Positions 1-6,705 of a DNA stretch of 33,778 nucleotides are shown here, in pieces. Origin of the DNA: an uncultured bacterium (GTDB lineage Bacteria; Verrucomicrobiota; Kiritimatiellia; RFP12; UBA1067); NCBI GenBank assembly GCA_902779565.1, contig CACZCD010000013.1:1-33778 (forward strand), read 5' to 3'. Position 1 is the stretch's first letter, and each line of letters begins with the position of its first letter. The notes beneath the pieces were generated by a model. The model made no database searches, was not told the DNA's origin, and worked only from the letters and a program-made list of their open reading frames with translations. The position numbers and the translations under genes are program-made.

Positions 1-122
1 TGTACCGCGCCTTGTATGGTGAACACGGACTCTGGGTGCGTCCCGCAAAGATGTTCTTCGAGACCATCGAGCGCGACGGCAAGCGCATGAAACGTTTTGA
101 ACTGCTGGAGGATGCGAAATGA
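1..122 (+). CDS. DUF1653 domain protein, C-terminal end (partial)
   Basis: The reading frame enters from the left edge (first full codon at base 3) and ends at TGA 120-122, giving 39 residues. The peptide reads YRALYGEHGLWVRPAKMFFE and continues with a basic stretch to RFELLEDAK. The YRALYG, LWVRP and MFxE pattern with a closing RFE is the characteristic core of DUF1653, a small domain of unknown function common in bacteria. Only the C-terminal half of that domain is in the window. Its stop overlaps the ATG of the next reading frame (ATGA), so the two were probably translationally coupled. The function is unknown; the family call rests on recalled motif similarity. Confidence 0.7.
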   Translation, partial: YRALYGEHGLWVRPAKMFFETIERDGKRMKRFELLEDAK

Positions 123-196
123 TGTTCAAGGACAAGATTGTGGTTGTGACTGGCGGGGCGCAAGACACCGATAATGGTTGGAGGCTGGAGGGATGA
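119..196 (+). pseudogene. N-terminal stub of a short-chain dehydrogenase/reductase
   Basis: From ATG 119 the frame encodes MMFKDKIVVVTGGAQ, which is how a classical SDR begins: beta-1 followed by the TGGxxGIG nucleotide-binding loop. After TGGAQ the expected GIG is missing, and ten unrelated codons (DTDNGWRLEG) lead to a TGA at 194-196. A GGAGGA Shine-Dalgarno lies at 109-114 inside the DUF1653 end, and the start overlaps that gene's stop, so this was once the next cistron. More than 200 residues are missing, so the product cannot be an active dehydrogenase. The stub now delivers ribosomes to the ATG at 193, which overlaps its stop. The most likely history is a deletion that joined the SDR start to the TIGR04076 leader. 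Confidence 0.6.
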
Positions 197-552
197 AGAA
201 GGTAAAAATAACGATTCTGAAGACGACGCTCGACAAGGAGCTTGCGGCGGAATACGGCATTGACGGGCTGACCGCCTGTCCGATGATGAAAGCCGGCGAT
301 GTGTTCTACGCCGACTACGCGAAGCCGCAGGGATTCTGCGACGAGGCGTGGAAGGCAATCTACCAGTATGTGTTTGCGCTGGCGCATGGCGCGGACAAGT
401 CGCTCTTCTACCACGGTGACTGGATCAAGAAGCCCGGCGTCGCCATCGTGAGCTGCAACGACGGACTCCGCCCCGTCATCATGAAACGCGAAGCGACCGA
501 CGAGGAATCGAAGATCGACTACGAGCCAATCGAAAATAGGGCGTTGGCATGA
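193..552 (+). CDS. TIGR04076 family protein
   Basis: This encodes a 119-residue cytosolic protein of the TIGR04076 family, whose biochemical role is not established. Visible family features are the KVKITILKTT beginning, a CPMMKAGD segment near residue 30, a GFCDEAWKAIYQYV helix near residues 50-65 and the near-terminal SCNDGLRPVIMK block. The conserved Cys in CPM, in GFCD and in SCNDG would suit metal or redox chemistry, but that is inference. I chose ATG 193 rather than the upstream TTG at 178 because the family begins at MKKVK and a purine-rich GGAGGCTGGAGGG directly precedes it. The ATG overlaps the stop of the SDR stub, so translation is probably coupled. A short 9-bp repeat array begins at its stop codon. 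Confidence 0.75.
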   Translation: MKKVKITILKTTLDKELAAEYGIDGLTACPMMKAGDVFYADYAKPQGFCDEAWKAIYQYVFALAHGADKSLFYHGDWIKKPGVAIVSCNDGLRPVIMKREATDEESKIDYEPIENRALA

Positions 553-578
553 TTCACAATACTCACAATGTTCTCACT
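552..578. repeat. Degenerate 9-bp repeat array at a gene end
   Basis: Three 9-mers lie end to end, ATTCACAAT, ACTCACAAT and GTTCTCACT. The first two differ at two positions and the third is more diverged. The array starts at the last base of the preceding stop codon and fills about half of the short gap between convergent genes. It resembles the 9-mers at 13333-13359 and 14056-14073 in period and in CTCA content. Confidence 0.4.
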
Positions 579-607
579 CGGCGCTCTTCTTGGCTCGCTT
601 GCCGGAA

Positions 608-1894
608 TTACTGCCGGTCTTCGATCTTTTCCTTCGTGGACCACAATCCGGCGGACGGCGTGGAGATGTAGTACACCTCTTCGCCGTCAGGCATCGTGTT
701 GAATCCCGTCTTCATCTTTGCCGGGTCGTAGCGCTTGAGCGTCTCCGCAAGGTCGGCGTAGCCGAAGCATACGGACTCGACCTCCTCCTTGCTGAGGTGG
801 CCGGGCGCGTAGGTGATCTTGAAGCGGCCTTCCGAGGAGCCGTGGATGAGGTGAGCGGTGCCATGCGTGAGATCCTGGAGCACGGGTTCGGTGCGCCAGA
901 GCTTCATCACGTTCTCCGTGCCGGAATAGCCGTAGGCGCGGATGAGCTTGTCAACCTCCTCCTGTTCGCCGAAGCGCTTCAGGCCGGGCGCGATGATGAG
1001 CAGTTCGCCGCCGTCGGCCATCGCCATGCGCGTGCGGTAGATCGCCTTGTTCGCCACCCACGTGGAATAGAACTCGTTGCCCTGCATCACCGCCACCACC
1101 TTCTTGAGTGGCGGAACGATGGTGATGTTGCGCTCGCGGGAGAGCTTCGCCGCGTTGAGATACGTGTCGAGGTCGTCGCCGACGAACGCGCCGATATGCT
1201 GGAGTTCGCCCTGGTCGTCGTAGGCCATCACCACCTCGAAGAAGAAGTCCGGCAGGTGCGAAAGGTACTGCTCCTGCGCGCGGTTGTAGCAGGCGCGCAG
1301 CGGGGTGATGAGCCTGCCGAGGTTGTTTTCGATGCCGCAGCAGGCCGCCATCATGTGCGAGGCGCAGATCATCGGCTTGCCGCCGAGGCCGATGAAGTAG
1401 TTCTTGTTGTGGTTGGCGAAGCCGAGGACCTCGTGCGGCACCACGTGGCCGACGTTGATGATGAGATCCCAGCCGCCTTCGAGCAGCGTCCTGTTCACGC
1501 ATACGGGAATCGCCCAGTCGGCCTTGCCGTGCGACACCTCCTTCACGAAATCGGCCGGCACTTCGCCGATCGTCTTCACGCCGTTGCGCCAATCGTGCTT
1601 GAGGATGCGCTCCTCGGGGATCGAACCGAACATCCACCGGTTCTGCTCCGGCGTGTGCGGCAGATGCTGCCCGAGCGTCGGGATCACATAGACCTCCGCC
1701 TCCTTCGAGAATATCTTGTAGAACTCCTCCACAATCCAACCGGAGCCGCTGTGCGCGCGCGTGATGTCCGGCGGCAGCAGCAGCACCTTCTTCGGGTTCG
1801 CGCAGATGCGCCGGCGGGCTTCCTCTGCCGCCTTGTGGACCAACTCCAGCATTTCGCCGCGCGAAATGGTTTCAACTTTCTCGAACCAGGACAT
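608..1894 (-). CDS. LarA-type nickel-pincer 2-hydroxyacid racemase/epimerase
   Basis: The 428-residue protein matches the size of lactate racemase LarA. Spacing of the key residues fits LarA: H154 and K164 are 10 apart like LarA His174 and Lys184 (Lys184 carries the nickel-pincer nucleotide), and H180 lies 16 after K164, like the nickel ligand His200. R46 in DITRAH fits LarA Arg75, and H77 or H80 in GQHLPH fits catalytic His108. The superfamily racemises or epimerises 2-hydroxy acids, including aldonates, so the substrate cannot be set from sequence. The cofactor genes larB, larC and larE are not in this window and would have to be elsewhere. It is a single-gene minus unit with its own promoter at 1937-1945 and an AGAAAGG ribosome site ahead of the ATG, and it is convergent with TIGR04076. 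Confidence 0.8.
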   Translation of the reverse strand: MSWFEKVETISRGEMLELVHKAAEEARRRICANPKKVLLLPPDITRAHSGSGWIVEEFYKIFSKEAEVYVIPTLGQHLPHTPEQNRWMFGSIPEERILKHDWRNGVKTIGEVPADFVKEVSHGKADWAIPVCVNRTLLEGGWDLIINVGHVVPHEVLGFANHNKNYFIGLGGKPMICASHMMAACCGIENNLGRLITPLRACYNRAQEQYLSHLPDFFFEVVMAYDDQGELQHIGAFVGDDLDTYLNAAKLSRERNITIVPPLKKVVAVMQGNEFYSTWVANKAIYRTRMAMADGGELLIIAPGLKRFGEQEEVDKLIRAYGYSGTENVMKLWRTEPVLQDLTHGTAHLIHGSSEGRFKITYAPGHLSKEEVESVCFGYADLAETLKRYDPAKMKTGFNTMPDGEEVYYISTPSAGLWSTKEKIEDRQ

Positions 1895-1936
1895 TGTCGT
1901 GTGCCTTTCTTTTGCGGTTTTTTAAATTTTTCGCGC

Positions 1937-1945
1937 ATTATACCA
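1937..1945 (-). promoter_or_regulatory. Extended -10 promoter of the LarA-like gene
   Basis: The minus strand reads TGG-TATAAT followed by GCGCG. TATAAT is at 1942-1937, with the start codon 42 bases further on, leaving a leader of roughly 35 bases that contains AGAAAGG. No convincing -35 hexamer is seen at the normal spacing. Confidence 0.6.
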
Positions 1946-2061
1946 TAAATGCCGCCGCCCGTGTCGGCAATCTGTACTGAAATCAGCGACGAATGGGAGA
2001 CGGCGGATAATAAATCATTGAAAATGTCCCGCCTTTTGAGACGCCCTACGTACCGGAGAAA

Positions 2062-2070
2062 TGATATAAT
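2062..2070 (+). promoter_or_regulatory. Extended -10 promoter of the oxidoreductase operon
   Basis: TGA-TATAAT is at 2062-2070, followed by ATTCGACC. The first ATG is at 2125, preceded by GGAGAATT, so the leader is about 45 bases. No strong -35 is visible. The rest of 1895-2124 holds no gene or clear hairpin. Confidence 0.6.
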
Positions 2071-2124
2071 ATTCGACCTATGCGTGACTGCACACCAATT
2101 CGATAACACAACGGAGAATTAATT

Positions 2125-2679
2125 ATGTCCACGAAGAAGACAGCAAAGAAAATCAAGAACGTGCTGATCATCTCGGCGTCGTTCCGCCCGAACTCCAATT
2201 CCCACGCGCTTTGCCAGGAGGTCGCGAAGGGCGTGAAGGCCGCGGGCAACAAGGCCGAGGTCATCCGGCTCAAGGACAAGAAGATCGGATTCTGCACCGG
2301 CTGCTACGCCTGCCAGAAACTCGGTAAGTGTGTGATCCAGGATGATGCGAACGCGATCGTCGAGAAGATATGCAGGGCGGACACCGTCGTGTTCGGCACG
2401 CCCGTGTACTACTTCTCGATCGCCGGTCAGCTCAAGGCGCTCTTCGACCGCTGCGTGGCGAAGTGGCCGGAGCCGAACGGCAAGCCGTACTACCTCGTCG
2501 CGACGATGGCGGAGAACAGGAACTGGGATCTCGTGAAGGCGCCGCTTCAGGGCTTTGTCGATTGCTTCGAAGGCGCGAAGATCAAGGGCTTCCTCAAGGC
2601 CGGAGGCGTTTACGAGCCCGGTGCCGTGAAGAAGACAAAGTTCATGAAGGCGGCTTTCGATCTCGGCAGGAGGATATGA
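2125..2679 (+). CDS. Flavodoxin-fold NAD(P)H-dependent oxidoreductase
   Basis: The 184-residue protein is a flavodoxin-fold FMN enzyme of the NADPH-dependent FMN reductase group. After a lysine-rich start it shows beta-1 and the FMN phosphate loop (LIISASFRPNSNSHALC, residues 14-30), a Cys-rich GFCTGCYACQ segment near residue 58 typical of the iron-sulfur-flavoprotein-like subgroup, and the isoalloxazine-contact segment FGTPVYYFSIAGQLKALFDR near residues 91-110. It probably passes electrons from NAD(P)H to a quinone, nitro compound or other small acceptor. The substrate is not readable. It is the first gene of a three-gene plus operon and lies 9 bases before the SnoaL-like gene. The Cys motif has the pattern CxxCxxC plus a later Cys, so a small iron-sulfur cluster is possible but unproven. 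Confidence 0.75.
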   Translation: MSTKKTAKKIKNVLIISASFRPNSNSHALCQEVAKGVKAAGNKAEVIRLKDKKIGFCTGCYACQKLGKCVIQDDANAIVEKICRADTVVFGTPVYYFSIAGQLKALFDRCVAKWPEPNGKPYYLVATMAENRNWDLVKAPLQGFVDCFEGAKIKGFLKAGGVYEPGAVKKTKFMKAAFDLGRRI

Positions 2680-2688
2680 GGGCAGGGC

Positions 2689-3129
2689 ATGACGGACGAA
2701 CAGACAGGCCTGATTGGCCGCAATCGCGAGGCGATGCGCCTCTTCGAGAAGTGCATCAACACGAACGATCTTGAGCTGGGCCGCACGCTCATCGCGGAAA
2801 CGGCGGCGTTCAAGACGCCCGTTTCGCCCACGCCGCTCTACGGCGCGGAGGGATACCTGAGTGTCGTCAGCCTCGTGCGGAAGAGTTTCCCGGATGTGCA
2901 GTGGAAGCTTGTGGATATGGTGGCGGACGAAAAAACGGTCGCCGTCTATTGGGAGTGCTCCGGTACGTTCAACGGCGAAGCCCCCTTCGCCGGACTTCAG
3001 CCGAACGGACGCCGCTTCACGACTACGGTCATGAACTTCTACTCGTTCGACTTGGGCGGCAAGATCTGCAAGGACGTTGCCGCAACTGGCATCGCGGGCA
3101 TTCTGCAGGGCATCGGTGCCATCCCATGA
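2689..3129 (+). CDS. SnoaL-like (NTF2-fold) small protein
   Basis: A 146-residue protein with the pattern of the NTF2/SnoaL-like fold, also called ester-cyclase-like: an N-terminal helix (NREAMRLFEKCINTNDLEL), a central ETAAFKTPVSP segment, then GAEGYLSVVSLVRKSFPDVQWKL, and strands AVYWECSGTFNGE and FTTTVMNFYSFDLGGKI. Enzymes of this fold act as cyclases, isomerases or dehydratases on small hydrophobic molecules, and many members only bind ligands. No catalytic residue can be fixed here. It sits 9 bases after the flavodoxin-fold gene and 19 bases before the ABM lipoprotein gene, so all three are probably one transcript acting on one type of small molecule. The ATG is preceded by GGCAGGGC rather than a strong ribosome site. 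Confidence 0.65.
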   Translation: MTDEQTGLIGRNREAMRLFEKCINTNDLELGRTLIAETAAFKTPVSPTPLYGAEGYLSVVSLVRKSFPDVQWKLVDMVADEKTVAVYWECSGTFNGEAPFAGLQPNGRRFTTTVMNFYSFDLGGKICKDVAATGIAGILQGIGAIP

Positions 3130-3148
3130 TTTCAAGGGGAACACAGAT

Positions 3149-3616
3149 ATGACAGCGCGTAAATTCATCAAGAACATCTGCTCGGTCGCGGGCGCGGTGA
3201 TGCTCACGGGATGCGTTTCCTGTGACGTGGCAAACCGGCACAACAAAGAGCAAGAAGAGAAAAACATGTTCGTGGTACGAATCGCCGAAATCGAGGTCTA
3301 TCCGGAATGGTTGGAGGCATATCTTGCCGCCGCCGGGACGGTCGGGGCGGAATCGGTCGCAAAGGAGCCAGGCGTCATCTGCATCTTCCCGATGCAGAAG
3401 AAGGAGTCGCCGACCTCCATCCGCATCGTGGAGATCTACCGCAGCGAAGAGGCCTACAATGCGCACCTCGCGGCGCCGCACTTCCGTGCATACAAGGAGG
3501 GCACGCCGCACATGATCAAGTCGCTGAAGCTCGTACCCATGCAACCGCTCGACCCTGCCCATGCGGACAGCATCTTCAAGAAATGGGTGCAGATGCAACA
3601 AGCCAAATGGGCGTGA
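3149..3616 (+). CDS. Lipoprotein with antibiotic-biosynthesis monooxygenase (ABM) domain
   Basis: This 155-residue protein begins with a lipoprotein signal (MTARKFIKNICSVAGAVMLTGC) whose lipobox LTGC places the acylated Cys at residue 22. A short linker leads into an ABM dimeric alpha/beta-barrel domain, residues about 40-140: a FVVRIAEIEVYPEWLEAY strand and helix, a middle KEPGVICIFPM strand, VEIYRSEEAYNAH, then the PHFRAYKEGT helix. Cytosolic relatives such as YgiN are quinol monooxygenases or small-molecule oxygenases. A membrane-anchored form exported across the inner membrane is less usual. I chose ATG 3149 because it gives a complete signal peptide and has AAGGGGA upstream; the longer frame upstream overlaps the preceding gene. 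Third gene of its operon. An AAC/AAG-rich stretch follows the signal. Confidence 0.7.
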   Translation: MTARKFIKNICSVAGAVMLTGCVSCDVANRHNKEQEEKNMFVVRIAEIEVYPEWLEAYLAAAGTVGAESVAKEPGVICIFPMQKKESPTSIRIVEIYRSEEAYNAHLAAPHFRAYKEGTPHMIKSLKLVPMQPLDPAHADSIFKKWVQMQQAKWA

Positions 3617-3705
3617 GTCGTTGGCTCCCGCCGTTGCAATGTCGCCAAGCCGCAGGTAAACAACGACGGGCAAGGCAGGCGACTGTCGGCATCTCGTCGT
3701 CTCTC

Positions 3706-3735
3706 TTGACATACCCTACGGGGGTATAGTATAAT
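3706..3735 (+). promoter_or_regulatory. Consensus sigma-70-type promoter of the csoR-like operon
   Basis: TTGACA at 3706-3711 and TATAAT at 3730-3735 are separated by 18 bases, which is the best -35/-10 pair in the window. It is followed by ACGCGGCC. The long 18-base spacer and the dyad inside it fit a promoter kept off by a repressor bound between the hexamers. Confidence 0.85.
3711..3727 (+). promoter_or_regulatory. CsoR-type operator (ATACCC-GGGTAT dyad)
   Basis: Bases 3711-3727 read ATACCCTACGGGGGTAT, an inverted repeat of ATACCC and GGGTAT around five bases. Known copper-sensing CsoR operators in Firmicutes have this TACCC-GGGTA form with a G-tract. It overlaps the last base of -35 and fills the promoter spacer. 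The next gene encodes a CsoR-family protein, so autoregulation by metal-relieved repression is the natural reading. Confidence 0.8.
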
Positions 3736-3767
3736 ACGCGGCCAATAAGGCATAGAAGGGAAATGAG

Positions 3768-4046
3768 ATGAGAAAATGCATTGAAGACGTGACGTCGCTC
3801 CAGCTGCGGCTGAAAAAGATCATCGGGCAGCTGTCGGGCGTCCAGAAGATGCTGGCGGAGGATGTGCCGTGCGAGGACATACTCACACAGCTCAATGCGG
3901 CGAACGGGGCGCTCCACCGCCTGTCATTCATCGTCCTCGACGGGCATCTCCGCCATTGCGTGCGCGAGGGCATCGAAAAAGGAAACGCCGACGAGACGAT
4001 CGAATCATTCGCTGAGGCGCTGGAAAGCTTCTCGAAGATGGCGTAG
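3768..4046 (+). CDS. CsoR/FrmR-family metal-sensing repressor
   Basis: This 92-residue all-helical protein belongs to the CsoR/RcnR/FrmR (DUF156) family, which binds DNA as a tetramer and releases it when a metal or reactive sulfur or aldehyde binds. The hallmark copper ligands are present: C35 in PCEDIL, H60 and C64 in GHLRHC, with spacings 25 and 4 as in CsoR. The basic RLKKIIGQLSGVQKML helix, residues 14-29, is the DNA-facing region. The Cys-His-Cys set favours Cu(I) over the formaldehyde sensors, which lack the second Cys. C4 is extra. Its promoter holds a matching operator, and the permease gene follows 14 bases downstream, so the pair forms a self-regulated metal-efflux operon. The residue before C35 is Pro instead of the aromatic seen in some CsoRs, so selectivity should be tested. 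Confidence 0.85.
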   Translation: MRKCIEDVTSLQLRLKKIIGQLSGVQKMLAEDVPCEDILTQLNAANGALHRLSFIVLDGHLRHCVREGIEKGNADETIESFAEALESFSKMA

Positions 4047-4060
4047 ATGAGGCTCTTGAG

Positions 4061-5068
4061 ATGAAAGACATACTGCTTGCGTTCGTGCATGTATTCGCCA
4101 TGATGGCGCCATGGCTCGTGTTCGGGTTCCTGATGGCAGGGATCATCGCCGTCTGGATTCCGCGAAACTGGGTCAACCGCGTGATGGGCGGCCGTTCCGG
4201 ATTCGGCGGCATTTTGCGCGCCGTCGCAATCGGCGTACCGCTTCCCATCTGCTCGTGCGGCGTGCTGCCGATTGCCGCCGGGCTGCGCAAGCACGGCGCG
4301 GGGAAAGGACCAACCGCCGCCCTTCTCATCTCCACGCCGCAGACGGGCATTGATTCGATTCTTGCCACATACGCCCTGCTTGGCCCTGTCTTTGCCGTGG
4401 CGCGCCCTGTCGCCGCCGCACTTACGGGCATCGTGGGCGGAGCTGTGGTCTCGGCCGTTGGTGGGGAAGATGCGGCGCCCGCGTCCGTGGAGGATGCATC
4501 CGCCGGGTCGCGTGGGATAAAGGCGATATTCTGGCAGGCGTATAGACGGCTTCTCGGCTCGGTCGCAAAGCCGCTTGCCGTCGGACTCGCCATTTCCGCG
4601 CTTGTCACGGTGCTTGTGCCCGACAACTTTTTCGCGGACGCGTTCCATGGCAGCGACTGGATCGCGATGCCGGTGATGGCGCTTGTCGGCTTCCCGATGT
4701 ACGTCTGCTCCACGGCGTCGATTCCGATCGCCGCCTCGCTCATCGCCAAGGGCGTTTCGCCCGGGGCGGCGTTCGTGTTCCTGATGGTCGGCCCCGCGAT
4801 GAACGCGATGTCCCTCACAACCGTCTCCGCGCTTGTGGGGCGCAAGGCCGCCGCCGCATACGTCGCAGTGATCGTCATCGGCGCTGTTCTCTGCGGAATC
4901 GCGATCAACCTGCTTCCAGATGCGCTTCCCGCCTCTTCCGCAATTGCCGCCTCGGGCCATTCGCTTTCCGTCGTACACTGGGCATCGGCTGCGTTTCTGG
5001 CAATAATGATGGTCTACAACCTCGTGCGCCCGTTGGGCATGGGGCATCACAGCTGCTCTGCGAAGTAA
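4061..5068 (+). CDS. SO_0444/ArsP-type permease, probable Cu/Zn efflux
   Basis: A 335-residue inner-membrane permease of the DUF318/ArsP (PF03773) group with about eight hydrophobic segments in two halves. Each half carries a signature: GVPLPICSCGVLPIAAGLRK (near residues 65-84) and GFPMYVCSTASIPIAASLIA (near 215-234) followed by MVGPAMNAMS. The paired Cys in the first signature and single Cys in the second are typical of the SO_0444 branch, which is tied to copper/zinc efflux, whereas ArsP proper exports organoarsenicals. The C-terminus GMGHHSCSAK adds His and Cys that could bind metal. It lies directly behind the CsoR-type repressor and shares its promoter, which supports a metal role. No chaperone or P-type ATPase accompanies it. 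The order of substrates (Cu, Zn, other) cannot be read from sequence. Confidence 0.8.
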   Translation: MKDILLAFVHVFAMMAPWLVFGFLMAGIIAVWIPRNWVNRVMGGRSGFGGILRAVAIGVPLPICSCGVLPIAAGLRKHGAGKGPTAALLISTPQTGIDSILATYALLGPVFAVARPVAAALTGIVGGAVVSAVGGEDAAPASVEDASAGSRGIKAIFWQAYRRLLGSVAKPLAVGLAISALVTVLVPDNFFADAFHGSDWIAMPVMALVGFPMYVCSTASIPIAASLIAKGVSPGAAFVFLMVGPAMNAMSLTTVSALVGRKAAAAYVAVIVIGAVLCGIAINLLPDALPASSAIAASGHSLSVVHWASAAFLAIMMVYNLVRPLGMGHHSCSAK

Positions 5069-5170
5069 AGGCGAGTGCGCAATGAGAGGAACGGCAAGCT
5101 ATACGCCACCCGAAGAAGAGGTTGTTCAATTGCGATTTTTAGGTTAAACATAGATTCATCAGTTGAACAT

Positions 5171-5201
5171 CTCACGCAGAGAGGCGGAGAGCGCAGAGAA
5201 A
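5171..5201. repeat. CACGCAGAG-type interspersed repeat fragment
   Basis: CTCACGCAGAGAGGCGGAGA followed by GCGCAGAGAA has the look of the CACGCAGAG-GCGGAGA-CGCAGAGA repeat scattered through many environmental and PVC-group genomes. It lies in the decayed 5069-5338 gap. Only one copy is seen in the window, so the call depends on recalled similarity. Confidence 0.4.
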
Positions 5202-5234
5202 AGTCAAAACCGGCTCACCCACGAATTTCGAGAG

Positions 5235-5338
5235 ATGAACTGTAGCCAGGCAGTGCTTGTGGCATTTGCCGCAGGCTCGGAAAGAACAAGGACGAACTGC
5301 TGCGCCAAGTTCCAGAAGTTCGTGGATTTCGCGAGCAC
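5235..5338 (+). pseudogene. Possible remnant of a C_GCAxxG_C_C family gene
   Basis: From ATG 5235 the frame gives MNCSQAVLVAFAAG, matching the NCxQAVLxAF start of the small Cys-rich C_GCAxxG_C_C (redox-associated) family. From about 5272 the match continues only in the next frame, as RLGKNKDELLRQ, resembling the following LGxDxxxLLR helix, which implies a one-base indel. The GGG, CGA and later Cys motifs are absent, because the stretch runs into the end of the Gfo/Idh gene at 5339. Only about 35 codons of a roughly 130-codon gene remain. The match is short, so this is a suggestion and not a firm call. Confidence 0.35.
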
Positions 5339-6700
5339 CTATCGCATCGCGACCACGACTTTTCGGCCGCAGAGGCGGCTTCGTTCACACGCGAAGCCCA
5401 TGACGTGCCCTTCCACGCTATCGTCGAACGAGGAAGAAAGACGTGAGAAGTCTCTTGTATCGACAGCTTCCAGGAAGTCACGGATAAGCTGCAGGTCGCC
5501 GCCGCCGTGTCCGCTATCCTTGTAGTTCCCTTCGTCTGTCGGCTTGAACGACCATGGATAGGATCGCCCGGTGTCGAAACGGTGGAGCGTGAATGTCGTC
5601 CCGTCGCCTTCGATATACCCCATCGTCCCCATTACGCGCGTACGCCGTCCGCCCCAAGGCGTGAAAGCGTCCAAGGTGAATGACGCCGTAACGCCGCCCT
5701 CAAACAGAAGCGTGGTCACGATGTGGTCCGGCTGATCGTTATCCATGTCGTAGATGCAGCGTCCGTAGTCTGTCGTGCGCAGCTTCTTGAGGATCTGCGC
5801 ACTGGTGAACTTGCGCGGCAGGTCAAACACATAGAGATGGCGATGCTGCCGCACGTAGATGTTGATCGCGGAATACGGACAGAACTTCTCGTGCGGACAT
5901 CCATCCGTGCAACGCGGCGGCGCGCCGGCTGGTCTGTTCTCGTGACGGAAGAGGGCAACACTTCCCTCTGCGCTTACGCGCACGCAACGCCGCCCTATGA
6001 GCCAGCGGAGGATATCGAGATCGTGGCAGCTCTTTGCGACGATCATCGGAGTGGAGGCCTTAGAGTTGTGCCAGTTGCCGCGCACGAACGAATGCGCCAT
6101 GTGCGCCCACTGAACAGGCTCCTGATGCTGGATGTTTACGACCTCACCGACAAGGCCACGATCCAGAGCGCCCTTCAACGCCCGGAAATATGGCGAGTAT
6201 CGCAAAACATGTCCAACCGCGACCATCACACCCGTCTCATGCTGCCGTTCAAGAAGTGCACGGCACTCGCGCACAGTCTGTGCCATGGGCTTTTCGAGCA
6301 GGATGTCATATCCCTGTCGCATCGCCGCCATGGCCGCCTCATAGTGGAGATCATCGGGCAGGGAGACGATCAGCACGTCCGCAAGCTTCCCCTTGCGTCC
6401 CGCCGCCAACATTTCACGGAAATCACCGAAGCACCGCTCCTGCGGTATCTTCCAGAGACGCCCCATGCTGTCGCAGCGTTCCTTCTGGATGTCGGAAACG
6501 GCCACAACCTTCAGCGTCCCCGGGAACAGCTTCCCATACTCCGTGTACGTCTGGCCGCGGCTTCCCGCGCCCATCACTGCAACCGTGATTTCACGGCTCG
6601 TCTTCAGCGAGAGCGGACGCGCCCTGCCGATTTCGGCAAATGCCGCCGCCACAGCATCCTCTGAAGGTTTTCTGGTACTAACTTTTATTGACTTTTTCAT
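5339..6700 (-). CDS. Gfo/Idh/MocA family oxidoreductase
   Basis: A 453-residue NAD(P)-dependent sugar oxidoreductase. After a basic N-terminus the Rossmann domain shows AVMGAGSRGQTYTEY near residue 43, VAVSDIQKER near 70, and the family EKPMAQ with its catalytic Lys near residue 137. The C-terminal half has SCHDLDILRWLIG and a Cys set in CTDGCPHEKFCPYSA near residue 265, found in a large-sized branch of this family. Members oxidise or epimerise sugars and sugar derivatives; the substrate is not readable. I use ATG 6700 instead of the TTG nine bases upstream, because it directly follows the previous stop by five bases and begins MKKSIKV. It is the last gene of the sugar-acid operon and so is probably used with the same substrate pool. 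Confidence 0.8.
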   Translation of the reverse strand: MKKSIKVSTRKPSEDAVAAAFAEIGRARPLSLKTSREITVAVMGAGSRGQTYTEYGKLFPGTLKVVAVSDIQKERCDSMGRLWKIPQERCFGDFREMLAAGRKGKLADVLIVSLPDDLHYEAAMAAMRQGYDILLEKPMAQTVRECRALLERQHETGVMVAVGHVLRYSPYFRALKGALDRGLVGEVVNIQHQEPVQWAHMAHSFVRGNWHNSKASTPMIVAKSCHDLDILRWLIGRRCVRVSAEGSVALFRHENRPAGAPPRCTDGCPHEKFCPYSAINIYVRQHRHLYVFDLPRKFTSAQILKKLRTTDYGRCIYDMDNDQPDHIVTTLLFEGGVTASFTLDAFTPWGGRRTRVMGTMGYIEGDGTTFTLHRFDTGRSYPWSFKPTDEGNYKDSGHGGGDLQLIRDFLEAVDTRDFSRLSSSFDDSVEGHVMGFACERSRLCGRKVVVAMR

Positions 6701-6705
6701 GGTTC

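Noticed and set aside
590-1948. A 452-codon plus-strand frame
   Set aside because: It is antisense to the LarA-like gene, which has family residues and a promoter.
5082-5147. A 21-codon frame MRGTASYTPPEEEVVQLRFLG
   Set aside because: Too short and without a ribosome site or relatives I recognise; it may be a remnant but cannot be supported.
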